Below, piece after piece: positions 1-8,590 of a stretch of DNA of 64,000 nucleotides (the first letter of the stretch is position 1; each line of letters begins with the position of its first letter). Under the pieces are notes generated by a model that was given only the letters and a program-made list of their open reading frames with translations, ran no database searches and had not been told where the DNA came from. This DNA comes from Candidatus Iainarchaeum sp. (GTDB taxonomy: Archaea; Iainarchaeota; Iainarchaeia; JAGGVJ01). Location: NCBI GenBank assembly GCA_021158055.1, contig JAGGVJ010000019.1, positions 1-64,000 on the forward strand, read 5' to 3'. Both the position numbers and the translations under genes were made by a program.

Positions 1-126
1 AAGATATGAAGTTAGTTTCACTGAAAGATATGAAGTTAGTTTCACTGAAAGATATGAAGTTAGTTTCACTGAAAGATATGAAGTTAGTTTCACTGAAAGA
101 TATGAAGTTAGTTTCACTGAAAGATA
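1..126. repeat. 24-bp perfect tandem repeat at window edge
   Basis: Five perfect copies of a 24-bp unit (AAGATATGAAGTTAGTTTCA + CTGA) run from the first base, followed by six bases of a sixth copy. The array is cut by the window edge, so its full length is unknown. The unit is a multiple of three and four of the six frames stay open through it, so it could be the end of a repetitive coding region (for example repeated RYEVSFTE or MKLVSLKD) or a non-coding minisatellite just downstream of the minus-strand trm5 gene. No unique spacers, so not CRISPR. Confidence 0.95.
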
Positions 127-140
127 CAGGAACGGGTTGT

Positions 141-1217
141 TTAATTTTTCGGCGATAGCTGTGCATCTATCACTATCTGGAAAACATGCGGTGCGTAGGG
201 GCGTACTTTTTGCCTGAAAATGATTGTTGCCTTGAAACCGTTTCTTTGTGCGGCGTCTGTTATGATTTGTTCTGCTTCGCTGAAAAGGTCGTTTTCGTGG
301 GCAAAGTGATAAAAATGGATCATGCCGCCGTTTTTTTTCAGGCACTCGATTGCTTCATCCAGAAACATGTATGCTCCTTTTGGAAGCGGCATCAGGACTC
401 TGTCAAATTTTTTGCTTAAGCCGAGTTCTTTTGGTTTTTTCGCGTCTCCGAGCACAGGCGTTATTTTTGATTCAAAGTTGTTTTTTTTGATGTTTTGTTC
501 CATGTACTTGACTGCTTCTTTGTTTAGTTCCACTGCAACGATTTTGTTGACTTTGGGCTGGTGCCTGCAGATTGCAAGCGCAAACGGTCCGACTCCGGCA
601 AAAAGCACTGCAACGTCTTCGCCTTCTTTGACTTGTTTGCTTATTCGTTTTCTTTCGTTTGAAAGCCTTGGTGAAAAATACATTTTTGAAAGGTCAACGT
701 CCATGACTGAGCCGTGTTCTTTGTAACTGGAAATTGTTGTGTTTTCTCCTGCGATGACTTTTATCGGGCGCACGCGGAACTCGCCTGAAAATATCCCTGT
801 TCGCATTGCAACTGTTTTCACTCCTTTCTGGACCGAGAGCACTGCTTCTGCGATTGTCTTTTTTTTGTCAAGCAGTGTTTTTGGGATGTCAACGACTGCA
901 ATGTCGCCGACAATGTCAAATGAAGTGGTAAGATTTGACAGTTCTTCTTTTGAGAGTTTTGTTGAAAGCGCTTCTTTCAGGCTTTTCGGCTTTCTCTGGA
1001 TTTTTTCTGCTTCAAGTTCTGTTATTTCAAATTCAGCAATTTTTTTCAAAGAATTTGTTTTTCCTTTGTTTTCACACACTTCTTTTTTTACAGGGAAAAA
1101 AACGTGTTTTTCAGTGATTTTTACAGGAAACCCGTGTTCTTTTAAGTTGTTGTCAATTAAGTGCTTTCGGATTTTTTCCGCTTTTTTCTTTTCAACTTTT
1201 ATGTATTTCGCTTTCAT
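141..1217 (-). CDS. trm5: tRNA (guanine37-N1)-methyltransferase Trm5-type
   Basis: 358 aa, the usual length for archaeal Trm5. It transfers a methyl group from SAM to N1 of G37 next to the anticodon, preventing frameshifting. The N-terminal part (about 1-165) is the tRNA-recognition region; the Rossmann methyltransferase domain follows. A YFSPRL...ER segment is at 180-189, the SAM-binding motif FAGVGPF at 206-212, an acidic ribose-binding VAVELN at 227-232, and the catalytic-loop motif MPLPKG at 276-281. The ATG start gives a full-length family match. It stands alone; the 24-bp tandem repeat lies immediately after its stop. A TYW2-like role in wyosine synthesis is an alternative because the families are related, but the overall pattern fits Trm5 better. 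Confidence 0.9.
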   Translation of the reverse strand: MKAKYIKVEKKKAEKIRKHLIDNNLKEHGFPVKITEKHVFFPVKKEVCENKGKTNSLKKIAEFEITELEAEKIQRKPKSLKEALSTKLSKEELSNLTTSFDIVGDIAVVDIPKTLLDKKKTIAEAVLSVQKGVKTVAMRTGIFSGEFRVRPIKVIAGENTTISSYKEHGSVMDVDLSKMYFSPRLSNERKRISKQVKEGEDVAVLFAGVGPFALAICRHQPKVNKIVAVELNKEAVKYMEQNIKKNNFESKITPVLGDAKKPKELGLSKKFDRVLMPLPKGAYMFLDEAIECLKKNGGMIHFYHFAHENDLFSEAEQIITDAAQRNGFKATIIFRQKVRPYAPHVFQIVIDAQLSPKN

Positions 1218-1421
1218 TTAACCATCTTTGAATAATTTGCTTTCTTTAACCGTTCTTAAAATAAGTCAGTGTTTATATTTTTTGAATGAGTTTGTTTATT
1301 TAGGGGTTTGAGTAAAACTAATAATCTATTAATGTGTTTGTTTTAAAATTTATTTGCTTTTATTGTCAATTAATGATTTTTAATGATTCATTGGTTTTTT
1401 AAGTATTCAAAGGGTTTTTTA

Positions 1422-2282
1422 ATGGTTGATGTAATAGACGAGTTTTTCATAAAACCGATTTTTCACGGCGGCGGTTACAATCTGGTTAACACGCTTTTTT
1501 TTGCAGCGGTGTTGATTGCAGCTGTTTTTGTGCTGTTCCGGGTCTTTTCAAGGTTTAATGTAAAAATTGACGAAAAATTTTTTTATTACCTGTTGCCGTT
1601 TATCTTCTTTGGCTCTGTCATGCGGTCTCTTGTTGATGTTTCCGAGAAGGCGTTGAGGCATGGGGAGGTTCCAATTATCCCTGTTGATGTTGCATGGGTT
1701 GTGTTGTTGCTTAAGACGCCGGGAATTTACTTTTTTGTGTTTTTGATTGTTGCGTTTTTGCTTGTGCTTCCCAGAATTCTTTCTTTTTTTGGCGTGGCAA
1801 AAAATTTGGGTTACAGGGAATTGTTGTTTTACCCTGGATTGGCTCTTGCAGCGGTCCCGGTTATTCTTGCGCTTTCAGAATTTGTTGCGCCCCTGTATTT
1901 TGCAGCTATTTTCGCAGCGGGTTTTGCTTTGGTTTTTGTCTTGAAAAAACTGGCGGTTTTGTTTAATTCAAAAATTCTTGACAAGAAAAACTCGTGGGTT
2001 CTTGGCGCGCACGTTTTGGACGGGACCGCAACGTTTGTGGGTGTGGGGCTTTTGGGTTGTTATGAACAGCACGTGGTGTCTTCAGCCGTGATCGGCTTGT
2101 TTTCGCCTCTTGCGTTTCCTGTCGCAAAAGTTTTATTGGTTCTTGTCGTGCTGCATTTTTTTGACAAAGACATTGAGTCTGAAGACGAGCGGAATTTCTA
2201 CAAGCTTGTTGTGTTCATACTTGGAGCAGCGCCCGGGTTGAGGGATGTGTTTTCAATCGGGCTTGGCATATGTGGTATTTGA
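1422..2282 (+). CDS. DUF63 family integral membrane protein
   Basis: About 286 aa with seven or eight hydrophobic segments. It carries the pattern of the archaeal DUF63 family: an early GGGYNLVNTL segment, a FGSVMRSLVD segment in the first third, and a C-terminal HVLDGTATFVGV...YEQHV segment. The function of the family is unknown. An in-frame ATG exists at 1383, but the ATG at 1422 matches where family members begin, so I use it. The gene is followed after about 30 bp by dph5 in the same direction and may be co-transcribed. Confidence 0.8.
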   Translation: MVDVIDEFFIKPIFHGGGYNLVNTLFFAAVLIAAVFVLFRVFSRFNVKIDEKFFYYLLPFIFFGSVMRSLVDVSEKALRHGEVPIIPVDVAWVVLLLKTPGIYFFVFLIVAFLLVLPRILSFFGVAKNLGYRELLFYPGLALAAVPVILALSEFVAPLYFAAIFAAGFALVFVLKKLAVLFNSKILDKKNSWVLGAHVLDGTATFVGVGLLGCYEQHVVSSAVIGLFSPLAFPVAKVLLVLVVLHFFDKDIESEDERNFYKLVVFILGAAPGLRDVFSIGLGICGI

Positions 2283-2315
2283 ATGGATTGTTTTTAATAA
2301 AAAAAAGGTGATTTT

Positions 2316-3089
2316 TTGCTTAGTTTTGTTGGTTTGGGTGTAAATGACTGGCTTGATGTTTCGTTGAAGGGGCTTAAGGCATTAAAGGAAGCAGACATGA
2401 TTTTTGCTGAGTTTTACACGAGTTGCACTGAACTTGGTTTAAAAGATCTTGAAGTGGAAATCGGCAGGAAAATAAGTTTGCTGAAAAGAGAAGATGTTGA
2501 AATAAATGCAGGCATTGTTCTTGAGGCAGCTGAAAAAAACAATGTTGTGTTTCTGGTCGGCGGGGATGCAATGAGTGCAACCACCCATATTGACCTGCGC
2601 TTGAGGGCGGCTGAGAAAGGAATCAAGACAAGGTTGGTTCACGCGTCGTCTATTTTCACTGCGGCCATCGGTTCCTGTGGCCTGCAGCTTTACAAGTTCG
2701 GGAAAAGCGCCACGGTAGTTTTTCACGAGAAAAATTTTGCTCCAACTTCGTTTTACGATGTTGTTTGTGAAAACTCAAAACTTGGCTTGCATACTTTTCT
2801 TTTTCTGGATTTGCGTGCAGAGGAAAACAAGTATATGACGGCAAACGAGGCCATTTCAGTTTTAAGAAAAATAGAATCAGAGAAAAACAAAGGCGTTTTT
2901 TTGGGTGATTCGCTTGCAGTGGTTTGCGCGCGTGTTGGTTCAGCCACGGAACTTGTCAGGTTTGGGAAAGTAAGCGAGCTTGCAGAAGAAGATTTTGGAA
3001 AACCCCTTCACGTACTAATTGTTCCCGGAAAGCTTCACGATGTTGAAAGGGAGTCTCTTGAAGTCCTCGGCAAAAAAGAGCAGGAATAA
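2316..3089 (+). CDS. dph5: diphthine synthase (Dph5)
   Basis: 257 aa tetrapyrrole-methylase-fold enzyme. Dph5 uses SAM to trimethylate the modified histidine of elongation factor 2 during diphthamide synthesis in the cytoplasm. The N-terminus (LSFVGLGVNDWLDVSLKGL) and the segments VGGDAMSATTH and HASSIFTAAIGSCGLQLYKF are typical of the family. The start is a TTG five bases after GGTGA, a pattern repeated in this window. The last enzyme of the pathway, Dph6, is encoded at 22228-22959. Downstream lies a convergent gene, separated by a short tandem repeat. Confidence 0.93.
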   Translation: MLSFVGLGVNDWLDVSLKGLKALKEADMIFAEFYTSCTELGLKDLEVEIGRKISLLKREDVEINAGIVLEAAEKNNVVFLVGGDAMSATTHIDLRLRAAEKGIKTRLVHASSIFTAAIGSCGLQLYKFGKSATVVFHEKNFAPTSFYDVVCENSKLGLHTFLFLDLRAEENKYMTANEAISVLRKIESEKNKGVFLGDSLAVVCARVGSATELVRFGKVSELAEEDFGKPLHVLIVPGKLHDVERESLEVLGKKEQE

Positions 3090-3110
3090 CTGCTGTGTGG
3101 GGTATGGGTA

Positions 3111-3168
3111 ACTGCTTGTATGACTGTCTGCTTGTATGACTGTCTGCTTGTATGACTGTCTGCTTGTA
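3111..3168. repeat. 16-bp tandem repeat between convergent genes
   Basis: Three perfect copies of TGACTGTCTGCTTGTA (3121-3136, 3137-3152, 3153-3168) preceded by a partial copy (ACTGCTTGTA). It fills the gap between the stop codons of dph5 and the convergent DUF357 gene. The unit length is not a multiple of three, which fits a non-coding repeat. Confidence 0.95.
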
Positions 3169-3172
3169 TGAT

Positions 3173-3475
3173 CTAGTCCTTTAAAGTGAACAGTTGGTGG
3201 TCTTCTCCGACGTCAAACAAACCAAGTCTTGCGCCACAGTCAAGCCACGCATGAGCGTAAGAAGCAGCGCATAGGGCAGTGAGTTTGTCGTTGTTTTTGA
3301 AGAAGTGCTGGGAGTCGTCGCAGTAGCACTTGGCCATTTCCCTGAAGTTTTTTGCTGCATCGTACAGGTGAGAGTTTTTCGGAACAGCTATTTTTGATTT
3401 TTCAAGCGCCTTGGTTGTAAGGGAAAGGTAGTGCCGGTATTTTTTGTCTATTTCAGCAGGTTTTGCTTCTTCCAT
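3173..3475 (-). CDS. DUF357 domain protein
   Basis: About 100 aa, mostly helical. The C-terminal pattern AASYAHAWLDCGARLGLFDV is characteristic of the archaeal DUF357 family, small helical-bundle proteins of unknown function. A longer reading frame begins at 3502 but the ATG at 3475 lies one base after the stop of the upstream gene (3477-4445) and is the natural start for a tight two-gene operon. The gene ends beside a 16-bp tandem repeat. Confidence 0.8.
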   Translation of the reverse strand: MEEAKPAEIDKKYRHYLSLTTKALEKSKIAVPKNSHLYDAAKNFREMAKCYCDDSQHFFKNNDKLTALCAASYAHAWLDCGARLGLFDVGEDHQLFTLKD

Positions 3476-3476
3476 T

Positions 3477-4445
3477 TTATTCCTCTTCTGGTCTCGGTTC
3501 ATCCGAAAGCTGTGTTTCCCCTACTTCAAGCAGTGTTGTTTCTGTTATCCTTCCGTTTTCGTCAAACACCACTTCTACTTTTTCAATGCGGAATTTCCTG
3601 TCTGTTTCCCAGACTGTCCGGTTTCCGACAACGGTCCATTGCACCACACTCATTGAATCTATTTTGTATAAAATCTGAAGTATTTCGCTGATGTCTTCTG
3701 CGAATTTTGCAGCTGAAACCGCCTTTGATTTATTGAAAGCAATTGTTTTTTCAGATATTGTTATGGTTTTTCCTGTTTTTTCACCTGTTTCTGCATCTAT
3801 GTTCATTATGAGGGTAAGCACTGTGGATGTGTTTTCAGTGAGTTCGCGGTACTGATACGCTTTTACTTCAAAGACCGGCTGGCCGAGGTAAAATTTTTCC
3901 GAAACCCTGTTTATGGCGTCGAAGTGAAGGTCTTCCAACACTATTTTTTCAACTTCTTCTGCTGTCAAAAGCACGGGTTCTTCAATTGTTTCCGGCTCTT
4001 CTTCCGGTTCGCCTGCGTCGATTATAATAGATTCGTCAGTTTTTTCATCTTCAAACCTTGTTTGTTCAAGTGCCTGCAATACATGGTTCCTGCATTCCGC
4101 CCTGACTGACTGGTTTTTTATTTCGTTGCAGTACATTGACTTCAACTGCGTCCTTCCCAAGGTGTCAAAGCAGGTGTCTTTCCATTTCAAACCGAATTCA
4201 TTGCATTTTTCAGCTGTAAGCTCGTCTTTTACTGCATCGAAAACTTTTGAGTAACAGGCGTCAACAGATGATGCTATCGCAAGTGTTGAGCAAAGGGTAG
4301 GGTTTTTGTTTTCCACTGCTTTTAAAGTCACTTCCGCGTCGTTCTGAAGCGAAATGCACCCGAAAAATAGCAGTATTGCAAAAAAACCGGCACCGGCAAG
4401 GATTGCTATTTTTTGTTGTTTAGTAAGCGAATTGAAATCTACCAT
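3477..4445 (-). CDS. membrane-anchored or lipoprotein-like secreted protein
   Basis: 322 aa, not recognised as a named family. Residues 13-30 form a hydrophobic segment ending in FFGC, which could be a signal anchor or a lipobox. Residues 45-125 contain eight or so evenly spread cysteines, suggesting disulfides outside the cell. An acidic, proline-rich linker (about 140-165) follows. The C-terminal half (about 165-320) has the look of a PepSY-like alpha/beta fold (VFEVKAYQYRE ... NIDAETGEKTGK), but this is only a resemblance. It lies upstream of, and one base from, the DUF357 gene. Confidence 0.7.
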   Translation of the reverse strand: MVDFNSLTKQQKIAILAGAGFFAILLFFGCISLQNDAEVTLKAVENKNPTLCSTLAIASSVDACYSKVFDAVKDELTAEKCNEFGLKWKDTCFDTLGRTQLKSMYCNEIKNQSVRAECRNHVLQALEQTRFEDEKTDESIIIDAGEPEEEPETIEEPVLLTAEEVEKIVLEDLHFDAINRVSEKFYLGQPVFEVKAYQYRELTENTSTVLTLIMNIDAETGEKTGKTITISEKTIAFNKSKAVSAAKFAEDISEILQILYKIDSMSVVQWTVVGNRTVWETDRKFRIEKVEVVFDENGRITETTLLEVGETQLSDEPRPEEE

Positions 4446-4699
4446 GATAGTATTGTTTGTTTATGTTACTAAAGAACTTTTCTTTATTAACTGTTAATTT
4501 TTGGTAATCGGTAATTGTTGTTTGTTTTGAAGATACTTGATGATGTGCTTTCGCATGGCGGGAAAGGTTTGCATTTTGCCTTTGATTGGTAATTGTTCTT
4601 TTTTGGCGTGTAATCGCAAATGATTAAAATCAGCAGGTATATTAATTGTTTATCAGCAATATATTAGTTGTTTGATTCTTTGGTTATGGTGGTGGTTGT
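4446..4699. other. divergent intergenic region, promoters only
   Basis: A 254-bp AT-rich divergent gap. It holds likely TATA-like stretches (for example TTATTAACTG near 4483 and AATATATTAG near 4660) for the genes on either side. I see no convincing gene; a 21-codon TTG frame near 4530 has no support. Confidence 0.5.
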
Positions 4700-5137
4700 T
4701 TGAATTTTATAGAGCTTAAATCTGACAGGAACAAAAAGATAGTCTCGGCAGTCGGGGTTGTTTTGCTTGTGGTTGTGCTGGCTTTTGCAGTTTACTCAAT
4801 GTATTCTTTTTTCAAGTTAAAGCCTCTTAAACTTTCTTTAAGCGATTCGCAGATTGCACCCGGTGAGGAAACAACCCTTATGGTGCATGTTCGAAACACA
4901 GGTCCGAAAGTTTTGGAGGATCTGTTGGTGGAAGTGGAACCGACTGACTTCAGCACAGTTACAGTTGAACCTCCAAACGGAAGACAGATTAGCATTTTGG
5001 GTTCAGGTGAATTCCGCGAAGTCACTTTTTCGATTAAGGTCAGTGAAAGCGCCCTTCCCGGAAGTTACGGTGTAAACGTTGCGTTTGACAACGGAGACAG
5101 GAAAGTAAATGAAAAAATTTACTTTAGGGTCAGTTAG
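4700..5137 (+). CDS. membrane-anchored protein with one Ig-like/CARDB-type domain
   Basis: 145 aa. Residues 12-38 form a transmembrane segment, followed by an extracellular beta-sandwich-like domain with the hallmark SQIAPGEETTLMVHVRNTGP, typical of CARDB/NEW3-like archaeal surface domains. It starts with TTG preceded by GGTGGT. It is the first of three closely spaced plus-strand genes (4700, 5146, 5817). Its role is unknown; small anchored Ig-like proteins may interact with the large surface proteins encoded at 6.9-15.7 kb. Confidence 0.7.
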   Translation: MNFIELKSDRNKKIVSAVGVVLLVVVLAFAVYSMYSFFKLKPLKLSLSDSQIAPGEETTLMVHVRNTGPKVLEDLLVEVEPTDFSTVTVEPPNGRQISILGSGEFREVTFSIKVSESALPGSYGVNVAFDNGDRKVNEKIYFRVS

Positions 5138-5145
5138 GTGATTTT

Positions 5146-5820
5146 TTGCCAAGGGTTTTTTTGCTTGGCAAAAAACTGGCAGTAGAGATACCTTCAGATA
5201 TTGCAAGGCATCATGGTATTTCAGAGGGGCAGGAATTGACTTTTTCTTCTAAAGACGCGGGTTCTGTAATTGTTTCTGTGGAAAAACGCGGGGCTTTTTC
5301 AAGAAATTCTGTTTTGAACGAACTCCTTGAAATTCCTTTTGAGAAACGCAGTGTAAAAGCAGTTCTTGAAAAATTCTCCAGGGAAAAAAGAAAAATTTTT
5401 GCAGAGCTTGTGAAGGAAGACAAAGTAATCCTTTCTAATAAAACTTACCGCGTGCCTTTGAGTGTTGTTAAATCCGCGGGAGCGCGGGCAATGCATGGCA
5501 ATTTAGGGGATTCTTTCAGGTATCTGGTTATAAAAGAGGAAGCGGAAGCCCGCAAAGTTTCGGACGGATTAAGTGAAGAGATCTTGTCCGGAAAGATAAT
5601 TGGCGTGCGTGGCTTTGACTCGAATTTTTATGTGGTCGGCCTGGATGTTTTTAAAGAAGTTTCTTCAAAAATTTCCGGTGCCATAAACGAGGGTATTGCT
5701 GATTTTGACAGTCTGTCAAAAAAAGTGGGTGACCGGAATCTTTTGAAGGCAGTGATTGAAGTGATGAAAGACAAAGGCATGGTTGTTGAAAAACGGAACG
5801 GTTTGTTTGTGGTTGTTTGA
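5146..5820 (+). CDS. SpoVT/AbrB-like regulator with C-terminal helical domain
   Basis: 224 aa, TTG start after GGTGAT eight bases past the previous stop. Residues 1-45 (PRVFLLGKKLAVEIPSDIARHHGISEGQEL) resemble a swapped-hairpin AbrB DNA-binding domain, where a conserved beta strand is followed by an IP-helix and GxxxGQxL. The rest is helical, ending in a winged-helix-like segment (about 185-224). Likely a transcription regulator; target unknown. It overlaps the next gene by four bases (TTGA), so the two are translated together. Confidence 0.65.
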   Translation: MPRVFLLGKKLAVEIPSDIARHHGISEGQELTFSSKDAGSVIVSVEKRGAFSRNSVLNELLEIPFEKRSVKAVLEKFSREKRKIFAELVKEDKVILSNKTYRVPLSVVKSAGARAMHGNLGDSFRYLVIKEEAEARKVSDGLSEEILSGKIIGVRGFDSNFYVVGLDVFKEVSSKISGAINEGIADFDSLSKKVGDRNLLKAVIEVMKDKGMVVEKRNGLFVVV

Positions 5821-6242
5821 GGATGAAGAATATGTCGAAAAAGCTGAAGGACAGGGGCATGTCAAAAAATTTGCTTGTGCTGGTTTTAAGTGAAGACAGT
5901 GTTGATAAAGATGCCTTGAAAGACCACTTGAAAAGTTTTGAAAAAGTCTATCTTTTGCACGTGATTGATGTTGATTCAATGGAAAACAAAGCGTTTTTCC
6001 AGGAGTGCGGGAAAGTCAGGGGTGCTGAAAAATTGCTTGAATCAATCAAGTCTTTTATCGCTGAAGCGGGGCTGGATGCAGAGTATTTTGTTGAGTGGGG
6101 GCGTTTGATGGAGAAATTGAAGATGTTTTGCACCATCTACAATATTGATGAAGTAATCACAGGCACAGGGGAGGAAAATATTTTGTCTGAACTGGAATCG
6201 GTCTGTTTGAAGGATTTGAATATTTCTTTCACTCGCCTGTGA
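5817..6242 (+). CDS. universal stress protein-like (UspA fold) protein
   Basis: About 141 aa. The core (from MSKNLLVLVLSED, residue 15) has the alternating beta/alpha pattern of UspA-like nucleotide-binding proteins: strand LVLVLSED, strand VYLLHVID, then an EWGRLMEKL helix and a VITGTGEENILSEL segment that resembles the end-of-fold GxxG loop, though without the full G-2x-G-9x-G-S/T motif. The TTG at 5817 overlaps the preceding stop; an ATG at 5823 or 5859 is also possible. Function unknown. Confidence 0.6.
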   Translation: MRMKNMSKKLKDRGMSKNLLVLVLSEDSVDKDALKDHLKSFEKVYLLHVIDVDSMENKAFFQECGKVRGAEKLLESIKSFIAEAGLDAEYFVEWGRLMEKLKMFCTIYNIDEVITGTGEENILSELESVCLKDLNISFTRL

Positions 6243-6327
6243 TTTTTGGGTTTTTTTCGCAGAAAAACGGTCATGACAAGCATAAATAGGTGTATTGAGC
6301 ATAATAAGTATAAGATACGGTGATTGT

Positions 6328-6855
6328 TTGAGTTCAAAAAAAATGTTTGAGTGCAAGCTTGTTGAAGAAAAAGTGATTGTTGAAGACAATGATTTCATGT
6401 CCGAGCTTGTTGAAAAAGGATTTGGTGAAAAGAAGGGCAAAAAGTTGTTGCTTTCCCTGGTTGAAGCTGTGCATCTTGCTTCTCAGGAACGCTTGTGTGT
6501 GTTGAAAAGCGGGAAGAAGCTGTCGAAAGAGAAATTTGAGGATGCAGCGTCTGACCTTGACACCCAGCTGCACAAGAAACTGGTCGTGTATTCTGATTTG
6601 AGAAAACGCGGTTTCGTGGTTAAAACAGGTTTCAAGTTCGGCGGGCATTTTCGTGTCTATCCGAGAGGGGCAAAAGCAGGCGAAATGCACACCAAGTACG
6701 TTGTGCATATTTACCCGGAAGAATATGAGTGTTCGTTTACTGAGATTTCCAGGGCAGTCAGGCTTGCCCACAATATACGGACAAGGTATATAATGGCTGT
6801 CATTGACTCTGAAAACGATGTCACTTACTACAAGATTGAACGGGTGAAGCTTTAG
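6328..6855 (+). CDS. endA: tRNA-splicing endonuclease EndA, catalytic Lys replaced
   Basis: 175 aa, the size of an archaeal alpha4-type subunit. EndA cuts bulge-helix-bulge motifs to remove introns from pre-tRNA. The C-terminal nuclease domain is clear: YSDLRKRGFVVKTGFKFG, FRVYPRG, HTKYVVH and SRAVRLAHNIR. Counting along the M. jannaschii spacing (Tyr, +10 His, +31 Lys), Tyr111 and His121 are present but the Lys position is Thr152 (codon ACA at 6781-6783). The start is TTG after GGTGATT; a longer in-frame ATG at 6295 lies upstream of that ribosome site. Possibly it pairs with a second subunit elsewhere. Confidence 0.88.
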   Translation: MSSKKMFECKLVEEKVIVEDNDFMSELVEKGFGEKKGKKLLLSLVEAVHLASQERLCVLKSGKKLSKEKFEDAASDLDTQLHKKLVVYSDLRKRGFVVKTGFKFGGHFRVYPRGAKAGEMHTKYVVHIYPEEYECSFTEISRAVRLAHNIRTRYIMAVIDSENDVTYYKIERVKL

Positions 6856-6880
6856 CTTTCAACCCTCCCTTCCCCATCGC

Positions 6881-8512
6881 TCAGATTTGTGTTTTTTTCA
6901 GGATGTTTCGCATCTGATCAATTTCTTCTTTCTGGCTTTTCTGCTGCATGTGCATGTAAACCCTTATTCCGATAATGCTTATGGCGAGAATCGCCATAAA
7001 ACCGATTACTGGAGGCACTTCCATTCCGATAAGGTTTCCGGTAATCGGAATTGTTCCAGGGATTTCTTTCTTGTTTGAGAGCAGTATTTTTTCTGTTGCA
7101 AGAGTGGTTTCTTCAATGCCGCCACTGATTTTTGTTTCAAGGTAAAATTTTTCTTTGGTTTCTTTCGGGAGTATGACAACGCTGAACTCTTTTGTTTCCC
7201 CTGGTTCGATTGAAATTTTGTCTTTTGACACAAGCGTTTCCCAGTTTTCAGGCACTCCGCTTATTTCAACTGAAATGTCTTTTGCAGGGTTTGAGGATTT
7301 GTTTGTCACTTCAAACAAGACCAGTATCTGGTTTACTTCGCCGTCTATTGTGTTTTTTTTCACGGTGTAATTCAGGTCAAGTTCGGGAAGCTCTTCCGCA
7401 CCGTTGTCAGTTTCTTCAACGTCGTTGTCTGCAGGGCTTTCAGCTGACTCTTTAATGGTTACGGTTGCGGAAATCGTTTTTGTGACCGTTCCGCCTTTTA
7501 CAGTCAAAGTCACTTGTTTTTCCCCTGTTGCTTCGGTTTCGCCTGCTTTGACAGTTACATCTACAAATTTGTCTTCCCCTGCGTTGAGCGTGAATTGTGA
7601 GTCGTCCACTTGCACGAATTCGTCTTTTGGAAGTATTACAAAGTAAGTGCTTGAATTTTCATTGTTTTTTATGTACAGGCTGGTTTTGTTGCTTGAGCCC
7701 TGTTCCACTGAAAATGTTTGGGGGGTGAATTGCACGAAGTATTCATTGCTTGGTTTCACGGTCATGCAAAGCGTGTCCCTTGCAACTACCACGTTTGATT
7801 TTTCATTTCTTAAGGCCACGGAAACCATGTATGTTCCTGCTTCAATTTTCTTTTCAGGCGTGAGTATCAGTGTTATTGTTTTTTTCTCCCCTGTGTTAAA
7901 TGAGTATAAATCGTCTGAATCCGCGTCAATCCTGACTGAAATCGGTTGGTCGTGGCTTGTGATTATTTCAAAGTCGCCGCCAGCGCCGTTATTGACATAG
8001 GTTAACTGGTATGTGCGTGAGAATCCGGGAAGCGTTGTTCTGCATGATGTGTCTTTGATGGTTGAGATTATTCCTGTTGTGCCGGTTGATTCCGTTTCGT
8101 CTGAATCAGTGTAGTAATCTGTGTCGCTTTCTGTTTTTTCACGGATTTGCGCTGTTCGGGTGTCGCTTTGGCTGCAGTATCCGTTAAATAAAGATGTGAA
8201 TGTGAGTGTTTTTTCACCGGGTCGCATGTCTTCGTCAATGTCTACCCTGACTGTCACTGTTTTTGATGACAGCGCGCTTAAGCTGAAGTTGTTTATTTCA
8301 AAGACTGTTTCAAGACCGTCGCTTGCTTGCGCGTTTAGTGAAACTGTTCCCGGGAAAGAGTAATTGTTTGTGATTTCAAGGGTGTAGTAAAGTGATTCTC
8401 CTTGTTCTGCAATTGAATTTATGGAATATGCCTGCAGGTTTCCGCAGTCAGATGCAAGCGCAGCTGAGATGAGGATTATGATTCCTATCACGATTGATAT
8501 GTGTTTTTTCAT
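6881..8512 (-). CDS. surface protein with NEW3/Ig-like repeats and C-terminal anchor
   Basis: About 543 aa. An N-terminal signal peptide (MKKHISIVIGIIILISAALAS) is followed by four or so Ig/NEW3-like beta domains of about 100 residues, recognised by LEITNNYSFPG, LTYVNNGAGG, LYIKNNENSS and FEVTNKSSNPA. Two Thr/Ser/Asp-rich linkers (about 135-150, 360-375) look like glycosylation-rich stalks. A transmembrane helix (IGFMAILAISIIGIRVYM) near the C-terminus leaves a short cytoplasmic coiled tail. I start at the ATG at 8512, four bases after GGTGAT. The gene is divergent from the TrmB regulator and shares promoter elements with the gene ending at 12567. Confidence 0.82.
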   Translation of the reverse strand: MKKHISIVIGIIILISAALASDCGNLQAYSINSIAEQGESLYYTLEITNNYSFPGTVSLNAQASDGLETVFEINNFSLSALSSKTVTVRVDIDEDMRPGEKTLTFTSLFNGYCSQSDTRTAQIREKTESDTDYYTDSDETESTGTTGIISTIKDTSCRTTLPGFSRTYQLTYVNNGAGGDFEIITSHDQPISVRIDADSDDLYSFNTGEKKTITLILTPEKKIEAGTYMVSVALRNEKSNVVVARDTLCMTVKPSNEYFVQFTPQTFSVEQGSSNKTSLYIKNNENSSTYFVILPKDEFVQVDDSQFTLNAGEDKFVDVTVKAGETEATGEKQVTLTVKGGTVTKTISATVTIKESAESPADNDVEETDNGAEELPELDLNYTVKKNTIDGEVNQILVLFEVTNKSSNPAKDISVEISGVPENWETLVSKDKISIEPGETKEFSVVILPKETKEKFYLETKISGGIEETTLATEKILLSNKKEIPGTIPITGNLIGMEVPPVIGFMAILAISIIGIRVYMHMQQKSQKEEIDQMRNILKKTQI

Positions 8513-8590
8513 TGGTATCACCAAACGCTTTTATTTTTTGGTTTAATCTGGCATAATGCCGATAATGCTAATCACACTTGTGTAATATTA

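Noticed and set aside
1-126. CRISPR array at the left edge
   Set aside because: Copies are contiguous with no unique spacers, and no cas genes are nearby.
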